DNA of 64,000 nt from Rutpela maculata (GCA_936432065.2 OW386287.2:73403804-73467803); one strand, 5' to 3'; shown: positions 50,551 to 60,730, counted from the first letter of the stretch. Translations and numbers: made by a program. The notes: generated by a model not told the origin, from the letters alone.

Positions 50551-51961
50551 GGTTGAATCTTTTCTACTCATCGATTGCCTTTAATTTCCTTATTCACTTG
50601 TATGTCTGTATGCCTTCATTTGACGGTCTGACCTATGGTACAGATGTTTAAAAATAACGGCCTTAATTGGGGCAGACGGCTGATTCGCCTATCTAACTTA
50701 AAAATAAATACATTTTTTAAACAATACGACAAGTTGATACAACATTTTTATCAACTTAATTACACCCGCGTCGAGGTGCGAAGCGGAGCGTAGCACAATT
50801 TTGATTAGCGTCCACTCTCACTAATTCGTTGCACTCGCTTTTTCGCCCTGGTCTCGCTCTTGCTTAACTTCGGCCCTTTCTAGAAGAGGCTGTCTATATC
50901 TCCATGCCGCAGCTTGGACGGTCCTCGCCTTTGAGTTCCAGACTTCACCATGCCGCGCCCTTGCGACAGGCTGGGTCATCTTTCCATTTTTGCACATGGA
51001 AAATGCAGTTCTGCAACTAGATTGACTTTTTAGCAAGTCGTCGACTGGGACGCGTCGACTAACAAACACAATGTGTTGTTTTTAATGAAATATTTTTCTA
51101 ACATGAATTTTGTTAACTTATAATGGTTAGAAATTGGTTCTTCGTAAGGTAGATTGAATCGGCTTACGATACTCGTGCGGTCATCACTACTTTGTGAAAA
51201 AAAAGTATAAAAAAAAATTGAAGCGTCTTCTTGAGTGAAGAACGACTTCTGAAACTCGTCTCGTAGTTTCTACTTCGTAAGGTAGATTAAATCGGCTTAC
51301 GATACTCGTGCGGTCATCACGACTTGTGAAAAAAGTATAAAAAAAAATTGAAGCGTCTTCTTGAGCGAAGAACGGCTTCTGAAACTCGTCTCGTAGTTTC
51401 TACTTCGTAAGGTAGATTAAATCGGCTTACGATACTCGTGCGGTCATCACGACTTGTGAAAAAGTATAAAAAAAAAAAAAAAAATCGAAGCGTCTTCTTG
51501 AGCGAAGAACGGCTTCTGAAACTCGTAGTTTCTACTTCGTAAGGTAGATTAAATCGGCTTACGATACTCGTGCGGTCATCACGACTTGTGAAAAAAGTAT
51601 AAAAAAAAAATCGAAGCGTCTTCTTGAGCGAAGAACGGCTTCTGAAACTCGTAGTTTCCATTTGGGGTATACGTTAATTTTGTTGACTTAAAATGATTAA
51701 AATAGAAGTTGTCTTCTTGCATAAGAAAAACAGCTTTCGAAACTCGTACTGATTCGTACTTATGCCTACGTCCATTACTCGAACTTTGGCGGCTCTCGCT
51801 CTTGAGAAGCTAGGCTTACCGGATCGCGCTCTTGCGTCGGGTTCGCCGTCTTTCCATGTCTGCTCATGGAGTAGACTTTAAATTTTCGATTCGACCGCAT
51901 ATAGGTCAAAATCGCTACTTAGAATTTTGAGAAAAAATATAAAAAAAAGCGAAAACGGCTA
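50551..51961 (-). other. 3' region of Gypsy C between pol and PPT
   Basis: 1.4 kb without an env-like frame. It holds four ~130 bp tandem units and, on the minus strand, two short related stretches near 50990 (M-C-K-N-G-K-M-T-Q-P) and 51855 (M-S-R-H-G-K-T-A-N-P), each followed by an Arg/Glu/Lys-rich run. In the copy at 38966-41207 both are kept. They may be a duplicated unit or exons of a small accessory protein. No function known. Confidence 0.5.
51141..51660 (-). repeat. 130 bp tandem repeat of Gypsy C, four copies
   Basis: Unit starts (TTCGTAAGGT) at 51141, 51274, 51404 and 51536. Each unit includes poly(A) runs of differing length and GAAGAACGGCTTCTGAAACTCG. The relative at 38966 has two units. 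Confidence 0.9.
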
Positions 51962-54900
51962 TTAGCCGTGGTCGACCTCAGAAATATCTAGAGGTGACCC
52001 TTCTATATCTGGCTCATCTCGAGCATCTTCGGGATCTCGACTTATTACATCCGGCTCATCTTGAGCACTTGCGGGAACATTGATTTGAACTAGTGTGGTA
52101 TCGCTACGTCGCTCTGACCTGGGCGCGATCTCATTGTCTGATGAGGAAGCGTCGTCACTAAGATGAATTTCATCCGGACTATCTTCTGATTCTTCAGACA
52201 ATTCCAATTCAACATCGGGGTCTCCCTTAGGTGCCGGCCTGATGGCATCGACATGTAATCTCGTCGAAGTTACCCCCTTGTGAATGAGGTAAACTTCATT
52301 AGACAATCTCTTTAAAACCTTGTGTGGCCCACTCCACGACGGTGTGAAGGTATGATCCTTCCTGATCCTTTTAGTCATTACCATATCTCCCACTTTATAT
52401 ACGACCGGCGTTACCGCCACTTTGGGCGCGTAACGCCATTGGTAATTTGTTTGATTTTTACGAATCTCCTTGACTCTTTCAAGGCGGGGAACGTCCGCTT
52501 GATTACGACGCTCTTGTCTATAAGCGAACATATTCCAATCACCAATCTGCGGTAATTCATAGCCGAGTACTACGAAACTGGGCGTATGCCCCGTAGCGGC
52601 GTTTTTTCTTGTTCTCAAGATATATGCCATCTGACTAACATGTCGATCCCACTCGTCGTTGGGTGAACCATATAATAAGGTTTTTAAGATCTTCTTAGCT
52701 TCTTGCACCCTCCTTTCTATTGGATTGGCCTGTTGGTGGTAAGCTGCTGTGAAGAATCTTTCAATATTGTTACGTGTACAGAACGTATCGTAAAAGCCGG
52801 AATTGAAGTGGCCTCCCTGGTCGGAAATGATGACCCTCGGAACGCCATATCTCGCCACTAGTTCTTCTTCGATAAATTGTGCTATTGTTTTTCCACTGAC
52901 TTGGGTGAACGCCTTGGCTTCGACCCACTTACTAAATACATCCTCTACCATTAATATATATCGGTTATCTGCATCTTTGGTTCGCTGAAGCGGTCCGATT
53001 ACATCGACGCTTAGAACTTCGAACGGATGCGATGGAGCATGGCTTCTGAGAGGAGCCTTCGGTTGTGATTGTCTGCTTTTTACGGAATTACAAATAATGC
53101 ACTCATTTAAATATTTGTTAACTAGTCTCGACAAATTATTAAAATAATAGCGGCCCGAGATGATTCTAACAGTTTCATCGCGGCCGGGGTGACCTACTTC
53201 CGGTCGGTCGTGAAAATGAGATATTACTCTCATGACCATACGTTTTGGTACGTATAATTTTTCTATAACATTTTCGCCTCTCGTCCAAAGTGTGCCGCCT
53301 ATCACTTGTCTTGTATTGACGAATTTCACCTCTGCCTCGGTTTTATCTGCTTGTCGCACTAGAGTATTCCATCGTTCAATTTGGTCTTGGATATCTCTGG
53401 AGTGCGTTTGCGCTTCTCTGACCTGATCGTTTAATTCCAATGTGGTAATCACTGATATTCGTTCCTTGTACGAGAATTTTGGTGGGTACATTCTCTCCTC
53501 TTCGTCGTCTGCTTCGACGTTTGGGCCTTGAGGATTCCTGCTAAGATAGTCAGCCAATATATTTTCCTTGCCGGGACAATGTTCTATGGTGAAGCTGTAT
53601 TCCTGAAGTAATAATGACCAACGAGTAAATTTCGTTTTCTCGTCCTTATGCTTATTTAACCATAGTAAAGCTCGATTGTCGGTTTTGACTATAAATGGAC
53701 GGTCTGCCAAATATATTTTGTATTTCCTTATATAATTAACGACGCTCAAACATTCCAATTCATTAATATGGTATTTTTTCTCCGTCGGAGATAACGTATT
53801 ACTAGCATAAGAGACGATGTGCTTCTGGTCATTATCCCCCAATTGATATAATACTGCAGATAATCCTATTAAGGATGCGTCCGTCTGCAGTATGAACATT
53901 TTATTGAAATCTGGCCGGTGCAGTCCTAGAGGTTTATTCAATACTTCTTTTAGTAAAATAAAAGCTTCTTGGGCTTCCGGATTCCACTTGAAGCGCCAGT
54001 CTTTCGAGAGTAGTCGGGTCAAGGGCTTTGTAATTATTGCAACATTAGGGATATATTCACGTACCCAATTACATAGACCAAGGAAACTCTGAAGCTGGCG
54101 CCTTGTCGTAGGGGCCGGATAATTTTGTATCTGTAATATGTGTTTTTCTAATGGTTGAGTGGTGTTGGCATTTATTTGATGCCCGAGATAGGTTATGCTT
54201 GACGTGGCTACCACACATTTTTCCGGTGACACCTTTAAATTATGCAAACGCAGGCGTTCAAAGACGGCTCTCAGATGGTTTACATGCTGTTCTATATTTT
54301 CGCTGTAGATGATAATATCATCGAGATATACTTTGCAGAAATGATGCAAGTAGCCGGTCAATACGTCTCTTGCCATAAATTTTTGGAATGTACATGGAGC
54401 GGTCTTCAATCCGAAAGGCATCACGTTAAATCGGTAAGATGCTCCATCTAATGTTGTAAACGTAGAATAGTTTTTTGACGACTCCTCAAGAGGGATTTGC
54501 CAATATCCGCTCTTGAGGTCCAACACCGTAAATATGTTGGCGTTTCCTAGATCCTTTATACTCTCGTATATCTTTGGTAAGACGGATGCTTCGTCTTCCG
54601 TTACTTCATTTAAGTGACGATAATCAATGCAGAAGCGAGGCTTCTTGCCGGGCCTTTCAATTATAATGGGAGGCGAACTGTACTGAGCGGTACTCGGTTC
54701 TATGACCCCGGCTTTCAGCATCTCTTCAATTTGATCGTACATAACTTTTTTCTTAGAAGGAGACATGGGGTAGGGTTTGATATTGAACGGGCGGTCGTCT
54801 TTAACTTTTATTTTATGTTTCGTTGTCACCGTGGTAGCTTGGGTAGGCACCGCGGTGAACAATTCAGCGAATTCCTCGAATAGAGGTTTTAAATTATCGT

Positions 54901-55435
54901 TTCCGATGATCAGTTCTTCGGGAAGCCGGCATTGCTTCCTTGCTTGATGTGCCGCTTGATTCCAGAAGACGGTTATTCGCTCTTCAGTGCCGACGTAGAC
55001 ACATTTACGTTGATAATCGAATACGACATTGTGAGCATATAAAAACGGGGCTCCCAGAATGAGCTCTTCATTTAAATTTTGAATGACCTGAAACGTGGTC
55101 TGAAAGGGTACATCTAGTACATTAACGTTCATGGTCGTAGTCCCGAGGGATTCTACTAAACCATCGCCACAAGCCATAACAAACGTTTGGGGAGCTGTAA
55201 GTTGATCAATGTCGTTCAAAAATTTCGGTTGGATAATATTCCTTGTCGAACCTGTATCCAATAAAGCGTTAACCGCTCGATTATTAATTATAATCTTAAT
55301 GCGAGGCAGAGGGAAAGCGTCGTTGGTTTGATTGATAGATTCTAATGTAGTGAATCGGTGGGGAGATAGGTTGACTTCTTGATCCTTAAACAGGTAATTA
55401 AGGTCAGGAAGGTCATCGAAGTTTTTTAATTTAAA
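51962..55435 (-). CDS. pol: Pol polyprotein of Gypsy C (protease, RT, RNase H, integrase)
   Basis: Open from the slip site at 55429-55435 to the stop at 51962, about 1155 codons, with no ATG needed: the frame is reached by -1 shift from gag. About 55 residues in is the protease site L-L-D-T-G-S-T-R-N. Counting from that Asp-Thr-Gly, RT follows at residues 160-360 with F-C-I-D-Y-R-H-L-N, V-L-D-L-K-S-G-Y and Y-L-D-D (312-315). RNase H has T-D-A-S (D461), E501, T-D-N (D528) and L-A-D-Y-L-S-R. The integrase zinc finger uses H684, H691, C721, C724; the core has D753, D814 and E849, exactly 35 apart for the last two. An acidic C-terminus ends E-V-D-H-G. All catalytic residues are present and there is no internal stop. 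Confidence 0.95.
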   Translation of the reverse strand, partial: FKLKNFDDLPDLNYLFKDQEVNLSPHRFTTLESINQTNDAFPLPRIKIIINNRAVNALLDTGSTRNIIQPKFLNDIDQLTAPQTFVMACGDGLVESLGTTTMNVNVLDVPFQTTFQVIQNLNEELILGAPFLYAHNVVFDYQRKCVYVGTEERITVFWNQAAHQARKQCRLPEELIIGNDNLKPLFEEFAELFTAVPTQATTVTTKHKIKVKDDRPFNIKPYPMSPSKKKVMYDQIEEMLKAGVIEPSTAQYSSPPIIIERPGKKPRFCIDYRHLNEVTEDEASVLPKIYESIKDLGNANIFTVLDLKSGYWQIPLEESSKNYSTFTTLDGASYRFNVMPFGLKTAPCTFQKFMARDVLTGYLHHFCKVYLDDIIIYSENIEQHVNHLRAVFERLRLHNLKVSPEKCVVATSSITYLGHQINANTTQPLEKHILQIQNYPAPTTRRQLQSFLGLCNWVREYIPNVAIITKPLTRLLSKDWRFKWNPEAQEAFILLKEVLNKPLGLHRPDFNKMFILQTDASLIGLSAVLYQLGDNDQKHIVSYASNTLSPTEKKYHINELECLSVVNYIRKYKIYLADRPFIVKTDNRALLWLNKHKDEKTKFTRWSLLLQEYSFTIEHCPGKENILADYLSRNPQGPNVEADDEEERMYPPKFSYKERISVITTLELNDQVREAQTHSRDIQDQIERWNTLVRQADKTEAEVKFVNTRQVIGGTLWTRGENVIEKLYVPKRMVMRVISHFHDRPEVGHPGRDETVRIISGRYYFNNLSRLVNKYLNECIICNSVKSRQSQPKAPLRSHAPSHPFEVLSVDVIGPLQRTKDADNRYILMVEDVFSKWVEAKAFTQVSGKTIAQFIEEELVARYGVPRVIISDQGGHFNSGFYDTFCTRNNIERFFTAAYHQQANPIERRVQEAKKILKTLLYGSPNDEWDRHVSQMAYILRTRKNAATGHTPSFVVLGYELPQIGDWNMFAYRQERRNQADVPRLERVKEIRKNQTNYQWRYAPKVAVTPVVYKVGDMVMTKRIRKDHTFTPSWSGPHKVLKRLSNEVYLIHKGVTSTRLHVDAIRPAPKGDPDVELELSEESEDSPDEIHLSDDASSSDNEIAPRSERRSDTTLVQINVPASAQDEPDVISRDPEDARDEPDIEGSPLDISEVDHG

Positions 55436-56640
55436 CTTCTTGCTTCGGAGCTTCCTCGAGGGTCGCTTCGAGCCTGCTGGGGCCTGGTAGGCGGGGCTGG
55501 TACAGTTCGGCCTGGGCCATCGCCTCTGACCCCCGCTTGGTTTCCCGTATTCATATTACGATAGGGATTGTTTGGGCATTCCGCATGAAAATGCCACTGC
55601 TCCGTTGGGCAATATCTGCAAGGGCGATACGGGACTCGGGAGTTCCTTACGTCTCCAGTACCCCTTCTCGGTATATCCCCTCTAGGCAGCGAGGAAATAT
55701 TATTTGCAAAATGCACCCTTGGTGCTGGCGGATTATCTCTTCTTTGAGATCCATTGAATGGTGTCCTAGATGCACCAAAGGAACTGGAGGACGGCTTCGC
55801 TAATGCGGAGGGTTCCGTTCTCCAGTTACTGCTCGATTGCTGATTCCCTTGAGCTGAAGCGGTAGAGGTGGACGCTTCTCGGTCTTTGCTTTTCTTTGCA
55901 TTTTGCAGAATCTCGAATTCTTTATTCTCATCCATGATTTTGGCCATTTGTTCGGTCATCGTCACTAGTGTATTTGTATCTAGTATGACGGCACTCTTTA
56001 GGAGCATTTTCATATCAGGTCTCAACTGATTGAAGATGGTAGCCGCCTTCATCGCCTCCGGCTTAAACGGATCGATCCTCTTGAAGAGGCATACCTTCCT
56101 TGAAATAAATACTGACGTATTTTCCTCGGCATCTTGTTTCTTGCCATATAAATTAGCTACTGCTTCGGTGAGTACTTCACCTGAATCATAACGGCTTCTG
56201 AACCGCTCGAGGAATAGAGGATACGTGGTAATTAGGGTTCGATATTGTTCGAACCATTTCTTAGCATCATCTTTGAGCTGTTCTGATATTTTATATAGTC
56301 GGTCGTTATCCTGCGTAATTCGTACTCGGACGAAAAATTCCTCCATTTGATAAATGAAGGTTTCAGGGTCTTCATGTTCGAAGCCATGAAATTCCGCATT
56401 TGGATGCTTCGACCGATACTTATGCTCGTGCGTGGCTTCGCTTAGAGCTTTGGCAAGACCTGCTGCCATTTGGGCGAACACTTGTTCTGAGGAGGGCTGT
56501 ATGACTCCTTCAGTGGTACTCGGGCCAACCCCCGAACTACCCAGTACATCCTCCGCGCACGGCCTCTCTAACCCTCTAGAGACGTTGTCCATCACAGATG
56601 TCGGCTCGTCGTAAAACTGGAAAGGCGTTGATTCATCCAT
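55426..56640 (-). CDS. gag: Gag of Gypsy C
   Basis: ATG at 56638-56640, 30 bp after the primer site, opens 404 codons. Residues ~85-240 form a capsid-like domain (F-H-G-F-E-H-E-D-P-E-T-F, W-F-E-Q-Y-R, F-L-E-R-F-R-S-R-Y, F-N-Q-L-R-P-D-M) typical of retrotrans_gag. A Ser/Gln/Pro/Arg-rich basic linker follows. Near residue 355-370 is C-R-Y-C-P-T-E-Q-W-H-F-H-A-E-C, a C-x2-C-x5-H-x4-C knuckle, slightly wider than the classical C-x2-C-x4-H-x4-C. It ends R-S-L-N-stop. The L-N codons and the base before them are the frameshift heptamer. The product packages RNA into particles. Confidence 0.93.
   Translation of the reverse strand: MDESTPFQFYDEPTSVMDNVSRGLERPCAEDVLGSSGVGPSTTEGVIQPSSEQVFAQMAAGLAKALSEATHEHKYRSKHPNAEFHGFEHEDPETFIYQMEEFFVRVRITQDNDRLYKISEQLKDDAKKWFEQYRTLITTYPLFLERFRSRYDSGEVLTEAVANLYGKKQDAEENTSVFISRKVCLFKRIDPFKPEAMKAATIFNQLRPDMKMLLKSAVILDTNTLVTMTEQMAKIMDENKEFEILQNAKKSKDREASTSTASAQGNQQSSSNWRTEPSALAKPSSSSFGASRTPFNGSQRRDNPPAPRVHFANNISSLPRGDIPRRGTGDVRNSRVPYRPCRYCPTEQWHFHAECPNNPYRNMNTGNQAGVRGDGPGRTVPAPPTRPQQARSDPRGSSEARSLN
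55429..55435 (-). other. -1 ribosomal frameshift heptamer, U UUA AAU
   Basis: On the minus strand T-TTA-AAT in the gag frame, followed at once by the gag stop TAA. Slipping back one base re-pairs both tRNAs (UUU AAA) and enters the open pol frame. This is the canonical X-XXY-YYZ form. Any downstream stimulatory pseudoknot was not evaluated. Confidence 0.9.
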
Positions 56641-56672
56641 ATCCTTTCCAGAAAGCCCTGCTGACTAACAAC

Positions 56673-56690
56673 GCCCCACGTTGGGCGCCA
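56673..56690 (-). other. Primer-binding site of Gypsy C (tRNA-Lys type)
   Basis: TGGCGCCCAACGTGGGGC on the minus strand, 18 bases directly next to the LTR. This sequence is the usual tRNA-Lys-primed site of many animal Gypsy elements; it differs from the site in Gypsy A and B. Confidence 0.92.
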
Positions 56691-58714
56691 TGTAGAAGAA
56701 CGCACTACCGGGCGTCAAAATGACGCGACACCAATTTATTTCTCAGGGGGCGCCAGTCGCGTATTACCCCGTTCTTCTACCTCCCAGGCGGGTTCGAGAT
56801 AAGATGACTTCGGTAGCCGAAAAGCGGGACCAAGGCTGCACTACCACAGATCGGAAACTACGCTCTCTCTGGACCCGAATTCCCTCGTTAGGGGTTTAGG
56901 CACCTCTTAATTTCCTGAATTTTTGCATAAAAAAATCCCAACCGAAGAATTTCTCTGCGGAGGGATTAGTTTTGGTACGCGAAAATCACGTTTTGGTCCA
57001 TTAATAACGGAATATATTTCTCAAAAAACGCATAAAAAAATCCCTATCGAACCTCCGTAAAACAACCAGAAGGTCGAACGTTAATGCGAATTAACTCGAC
57101 ACATCCGGTTTTCTATACGAAAGTTCCAGGGATTATAGACCGTCAACAGGCCTCAAGATCAATTAAGAAACATTAGTTCAAAGAATCCGTTTATTTAACA
57201 GAATTGGTTATACAAAATTCTCAAGAAAGAATCGTGCCTTCCCCAATCAAGGTAGTGACTTTCAGACCATACAAGCGAGAGCGCTCGCGCTAACGATCGA
57301 TTAGGTAGAAAAGATTCATACGTACCTTCTCCGAATCAAAATGCGAGCTTTTAGAATCATTTCAGACTCTGGGTAAATGAATAATTAAGGCTGACTGAAA
57401 TTAACTTAAAAAAGTTTTACTAAATGAATTTAGTTTCGCTAGAGACTACCTAGCTTTAAAGTTCTTGTATCGTGGAAATTCACGTACTCAAACACATTCA
57501 GAGGACTTATTACTGCATAAGTTGAGTGGCGTTCGATCAGTCCACGACTTACTAACCCTTATCACAGTCGATTAATAATATCGATTTGGCAGCGTCTCAC
57601 CTTCGAGCGACTATTAGGCAAAATTGAATTTTTGGATTTTTATGCACAAGGCGTTTTCCTCTATAACTTTGTCATTTGAAAAGCCCCGTTATTGGCTTTT
57701 CTACCATCGCTTTGTCTGGACTACTCAACGCGCTCGACCAAATTGCGAGCCGCTGGGTCAATCCAAACTCTTTCCATGCGAGAAACCGGCCTTGTACATG
57801 TGCATTGATTTCTATCAATTTTTGCTTATCGGCACTACGCCGGCTTTGACAAAATCTTCTATTTTGCCTTTTGGATGCAGTGCATCGTTAAAATTTTATG
57901 CTCATACTTTAGAATTGTACTTTCAATGATCGTACCTCAAAGGTCAATGTCTTTGGTTGAGGAATAAAAAATAAAAAATAATTTAAAGTATATTTTCGTG
58001 GTACTTTTTAAACTGACTTCGTGGTACTTTTGAAAAATCCAGTTTAAGACCAATTTTAGCGTACTTTTGAAAAATCGATTTTCGAGCCAAATTTCAAGGT
58101 ACTTTTGAAAAACTAATCTGCGGGTGAAATTTTGGCGTACTTTTGAAAAATCGATTTTCAAGCCAAATTTCAAGGTACTTTTGAAAAGTTAATCCGCGGG
58201 TGAAATTTTGGCGTACTTTTGAAAAATTGATTTTCAAGCCAAATTTCAAGGTACTTTTGAAAAGTTAATCTGCGGGTGAAATTTTGGCGTACTTTTGAAA
58301 AATCGATCTTCAAGCCAAATTTCAACGCAGTTTTGAAAAATTAGTCTGCAAGTGAAACTTTGGCGTACTTTCGATAAATCGATTCCTGGGCCAAATTTTG
58401 ACGCCCTTCCAAAAATATTATTTTTCAAAGTCCAATTTATGATACCTTTGAAAAAGTATACTATTCATAAATCTTTGTCATTATATACTTCTACTCTGAT
58501 ATTCTGAACCAAAAACATTTTTCCTAAGTGAAAATTCGGTGTTTCTTCGAATTTTCGCCTGGTCATTTCCAACGCCTTATAGAACCCAAAACGGTCCTTG
58601 TGGACTGATCTGCGCCTCTGCAGACTCCCAAAAATGTCTTTAAATGAAATTTTTGCCTAAGTCGAATTTTGATTATGTCTTCAACTTAGGACGATTTTGG
58701 AGAGTTCTACAACA
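56691..58714 (-). repeat. 5' LTR of Gypsy C (2024 bp)
   Basis: Same length and apparently the same sequence as 48515-50538, including the 76 bp repeats at 57996-58416. Confidence 0.95.
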
Positions 58715-58718
58715 GCAA

Positions 58719-58727
58719 CACATCACA
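58719..58727 (-). repeat. Split end of the Gypsy B 5' LTR
   Basis: CACATCACA after the second GCAA completes the LTR interrupted at 48514; the next four bases ATAA are the B target duplication. Confidence 0.9.
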
Positions 58728-58735
58728 ATAATAAC

Positions 58736-58833
58736 TTTGGCAAAAATATTAACTTTGAGATACGACGTTCAAATTTCATATTTGACCTTTTGTTGACATT
58801 AGAAACAACTTTTTTCTGTAACAATTTCCTCTC
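58736..58833 (-). repeat. Right inner arm of the inverted-repeat element
   Basis: Inverse of 43298-43399 (CTTTGAGATACGACGTTCAAATTTCATAT and TAGAAACAACTTTTTTCTGTAAC regions). Confidence 0.8.
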
Positions 58834-59604
58834 AAAATACTTATACATTACTTTTGGCACAAATTCACGTTTCCTTATTTGTTACCCATCCTGTACGGTA
58901 TTTCGAAATTCTGACTATACCTAAGGGCTTTTCAGAGGAAGCAAAACATTTTATGAAGAGTGACTTTTTCTCTAAAAATGCAAAATAAGAAAGATTGCAA
59001 GTATAGTTAGGTGTTAGGTCCGTCCGGGACACTGTAATACTGAATACTATTCTAATTTTCACCTTGGTGGAGAATTATTTTTAAGGAAAGAGACAATTTA
59101 TAACTGTCACATCACACATCATGCTTTAGGTGAAGGGTAGGAGGGTACACCATTTTGTACTTCTGACTAGATCAGAATATAGATAATAATATGATAAATG
59201 ATAAATGTATCATTTTTACATGAATTTGGTAAGTATGCTTATTGTGCTTGTAATGTAAAATGTAACATAATATGATGTATGAATGAATTTGATAATCCTA
59301 GCCGTTTTCGAGCAAAAATGAAACAGGAAACCATCAATGGCTTGGCACACACCCAATTTAGAAAAAATTATTTGAGACTCTTTTGAAAAAAGTAATGAAT
59401 GAAAACAATTTATTATAAAGTATTTTCTTAAGAAATATTATTATTGCACGAGATGTGATGTAAATCAAATTTTGATGTAATTAACTATATATTTTTTCTT
59501 TGTCATAAAATAAATTTTCTTTAGTCTATAGGTACATTTTTTTCTAAATTGGGTGTGAATTCACTTTCATGCAGAAATGATTCTTTGCTTGCGAACATTT
59601 CAAA
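58834..59604. other. Right part of the inverted-repeat element, noncoding
   Basis: AT-rich, short frames only. No transposase-like sequence found. Confidence 0.5.
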
Positions 59605-59850
59605 GTGCTCACGGGAGTCATAAAGTGCTTGGAGTGCACGCAAGCATTTTAGTGCTCGCAAGCGCTAAAGTGGTTACGAACCTTTTCGAGTGCTCGTGAG
59701 CACTTTGCGAGTTTACTAAGCACTAAGCCCTTTCACAAAGTGCTCGAAGCCCCAAGCACTAAGCACTGATTTTAAGAAGTGCTTTTAAGCACAGTGCTCC
59801 CGAGCACAAAAGTGCTTAGATAAGCACTAAGCACAGTGCTTAGGAACGGC
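59605..59850. repeat. AGTGCT/AGCACT-rich subterminal array (right)
   Basis: Well over a dozen copies of AGTGCT or AGCACT, many as AGCACTAAGCACT, in 245 bp. Mirrors the array at 43060-43215. Confidence 0.85.
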
Positions 59851-60215
59851 TTATTTTTGCACTCCACTTTGGGAAATAACTGTTCATAGAACTTTAACAA
59901 TATGGAATTAATGCCAAAAAAAGTTTGAAGTGTCTTTGGAATCACATTTTTTTTTACTTTCTTTAATAATGGTGTGGTGGGTGGTGGCGGTGGTGGTGGA
60001 GGTGGCTAAAAAAATTGAGAACTTTGCTTCCTAAATGCCAATTTTCTGGACTTTTACTTGTTTCTGGCCGCTGGTTTCCGGATCATCTTCCACGTTGACT
60101 TTTTGACTGCTTGACGTTTCAACCACCTTGTCGTAGTCTCCTCCATACTTGCCCCATTAACCCTCAACGGAATGAGATCAAAATATAATCTAGCTCCAGA
60201 ACAGCTTTTTCTAGA

Positions 60216-60730
60216 CAGATTATATATATATATTTAATGTAGCGAAATATATCTATAAAAATAGGGAGCTAAGAATACCAACAAACCATATATACAATAC
60301 AAGACAAAATTAACGCAATGCTCTTATTGTCTCTCGACCCAACTCCAGCTTATACAAGAAATCTATTAGCTTCACAGGTCCCAAAATTTGTAATAATATT
60401 CCTGAAAACTTAAAAACAATCTACAATTATAACCTGTTTTGTAAAAAGTTGTCAATATTTGTTATAAATAACTTAAATCTATTTGAACAAATATTCTCAT
60501 AATTTGGAATAGCCTTTCATGTTTTTAGTTCGCTTAATTAAATTCATAATTTAGAGTAATTCCATGTTTTTAGTTTCACTTAATTAAATCCATAATTTTA
60601 GGGTAATTTTAGATTAGTGTCAGAAAAAATGTTAGTTTGTTATTTGTTAATTATTATATATAATTAATCTCATACAAAGATTTTTTAGTAAACTGATAAG
60701 GCACAAAACGATTTCCTTGTGAAAAAAAAA
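60216..60730 (+). mobile_element. LINE 3' fragment inside R3
   Basis: A non-R segment between CTAGCTCCAGA and GATCTCGTTATAA, where intact R has a continuous CTAGTTCCAGATCTCGTTAAA. It holds a reverse-transcriptase C-terminus and an AT-rich 3' region ending in a short A-run. Tandem ATTTAAT-type repeats (CATGTTTTTAGTT at 60517 and 60564). Confidence 0.7.
60275..60502 (+). pseudogene. LINE reverse-transcriptase C-terminus
   Basis: One frame reads I-P-T-N-H-I-Y-N-T-R-Q-N, a stop, then N-A-L-I-V-S-R-P-N-S-S-L-Y-K-K-S-I-S-F-T-G-P-K-I-C-N-N-I-P and K-K-L-S-I-F, ending at TAA 60500-60502. The Y-x-T-R ... Y-x-x-S-x-x-(Y/F)-x-G-P-x-x-(W/C)-N-x-(L/I)-P pattern is the conserved end of Jockey/CR1-like LINE polyproteins. 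One stop (TAA at 60311-60313) interrupts it. Confidence 0.7.

Larger units (their letters stand above)
48515..58714 (-). mobile_element. Gypsy-type retrotransposon C, complete, 10.2 kb
   Basis: Two 2024 bp LTRs that read identically, exact GCAA target duplication (48511-48514 and 58715-58718), tRNA-Lys-type primer site, gag and pol open with a -1 shift site, and PPT. It is inserted in the 5' LTR of Gypsy B, nine bases from its end. All catalytic motifs are present. There is no env-like frame; 1.4 kb between pol and the 3' LTR carry tandem repeats instead. The best candidate in the window for a recently active element. Confidence 0.95.
43537..58727 (-). mobile_element. Gypsy-type retrotransposon B, pol deleted, host of Gypsy C
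   Basis: LTRs at 43537-43953 and 48108-48514 plus 58719-58727. The target duplication ATAA is exact (43533-43536 and 58728-58731) once Gypsy C is removed. Between the LTRs come PPT, integrase, a stub of RT, protease, zinc knuckle, gag and primer site, read on the minus strand. The RT catalytic core and RNase H are missing, gag has lost its start and has a nonsense codon, and integrase is frameshifted at its end. It could only have moved with proteins from a relative. Confidence 0.92.
43048..59860. mobile_element. Inverted-repeat (hAT-like?) element split by Gypsy B and C
   Basis: Own sequence is 43048-43536 and 58728-59860. Both outer parts are packed with AGTGCT / AGCACT and CTCGCGAGCACT words (43060-43215 and 59605-59850), and inner arms of about 100 bp (43298-43399 and 58736-58833) match in inverted orientation. 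The left end CAGAGCTGGGCGGGCACTG looks like a hAT terminus; a matching right end is not clear. Subterminal short repeats are common in hAT elements. Outer limits approximate. Confidence 0.55.

Noticed and set aside
50551..51961. Envelope gene in Gypsy C
   Set aside because: No signal peptide, transmembrane segment or long frame between pol and the PPT.
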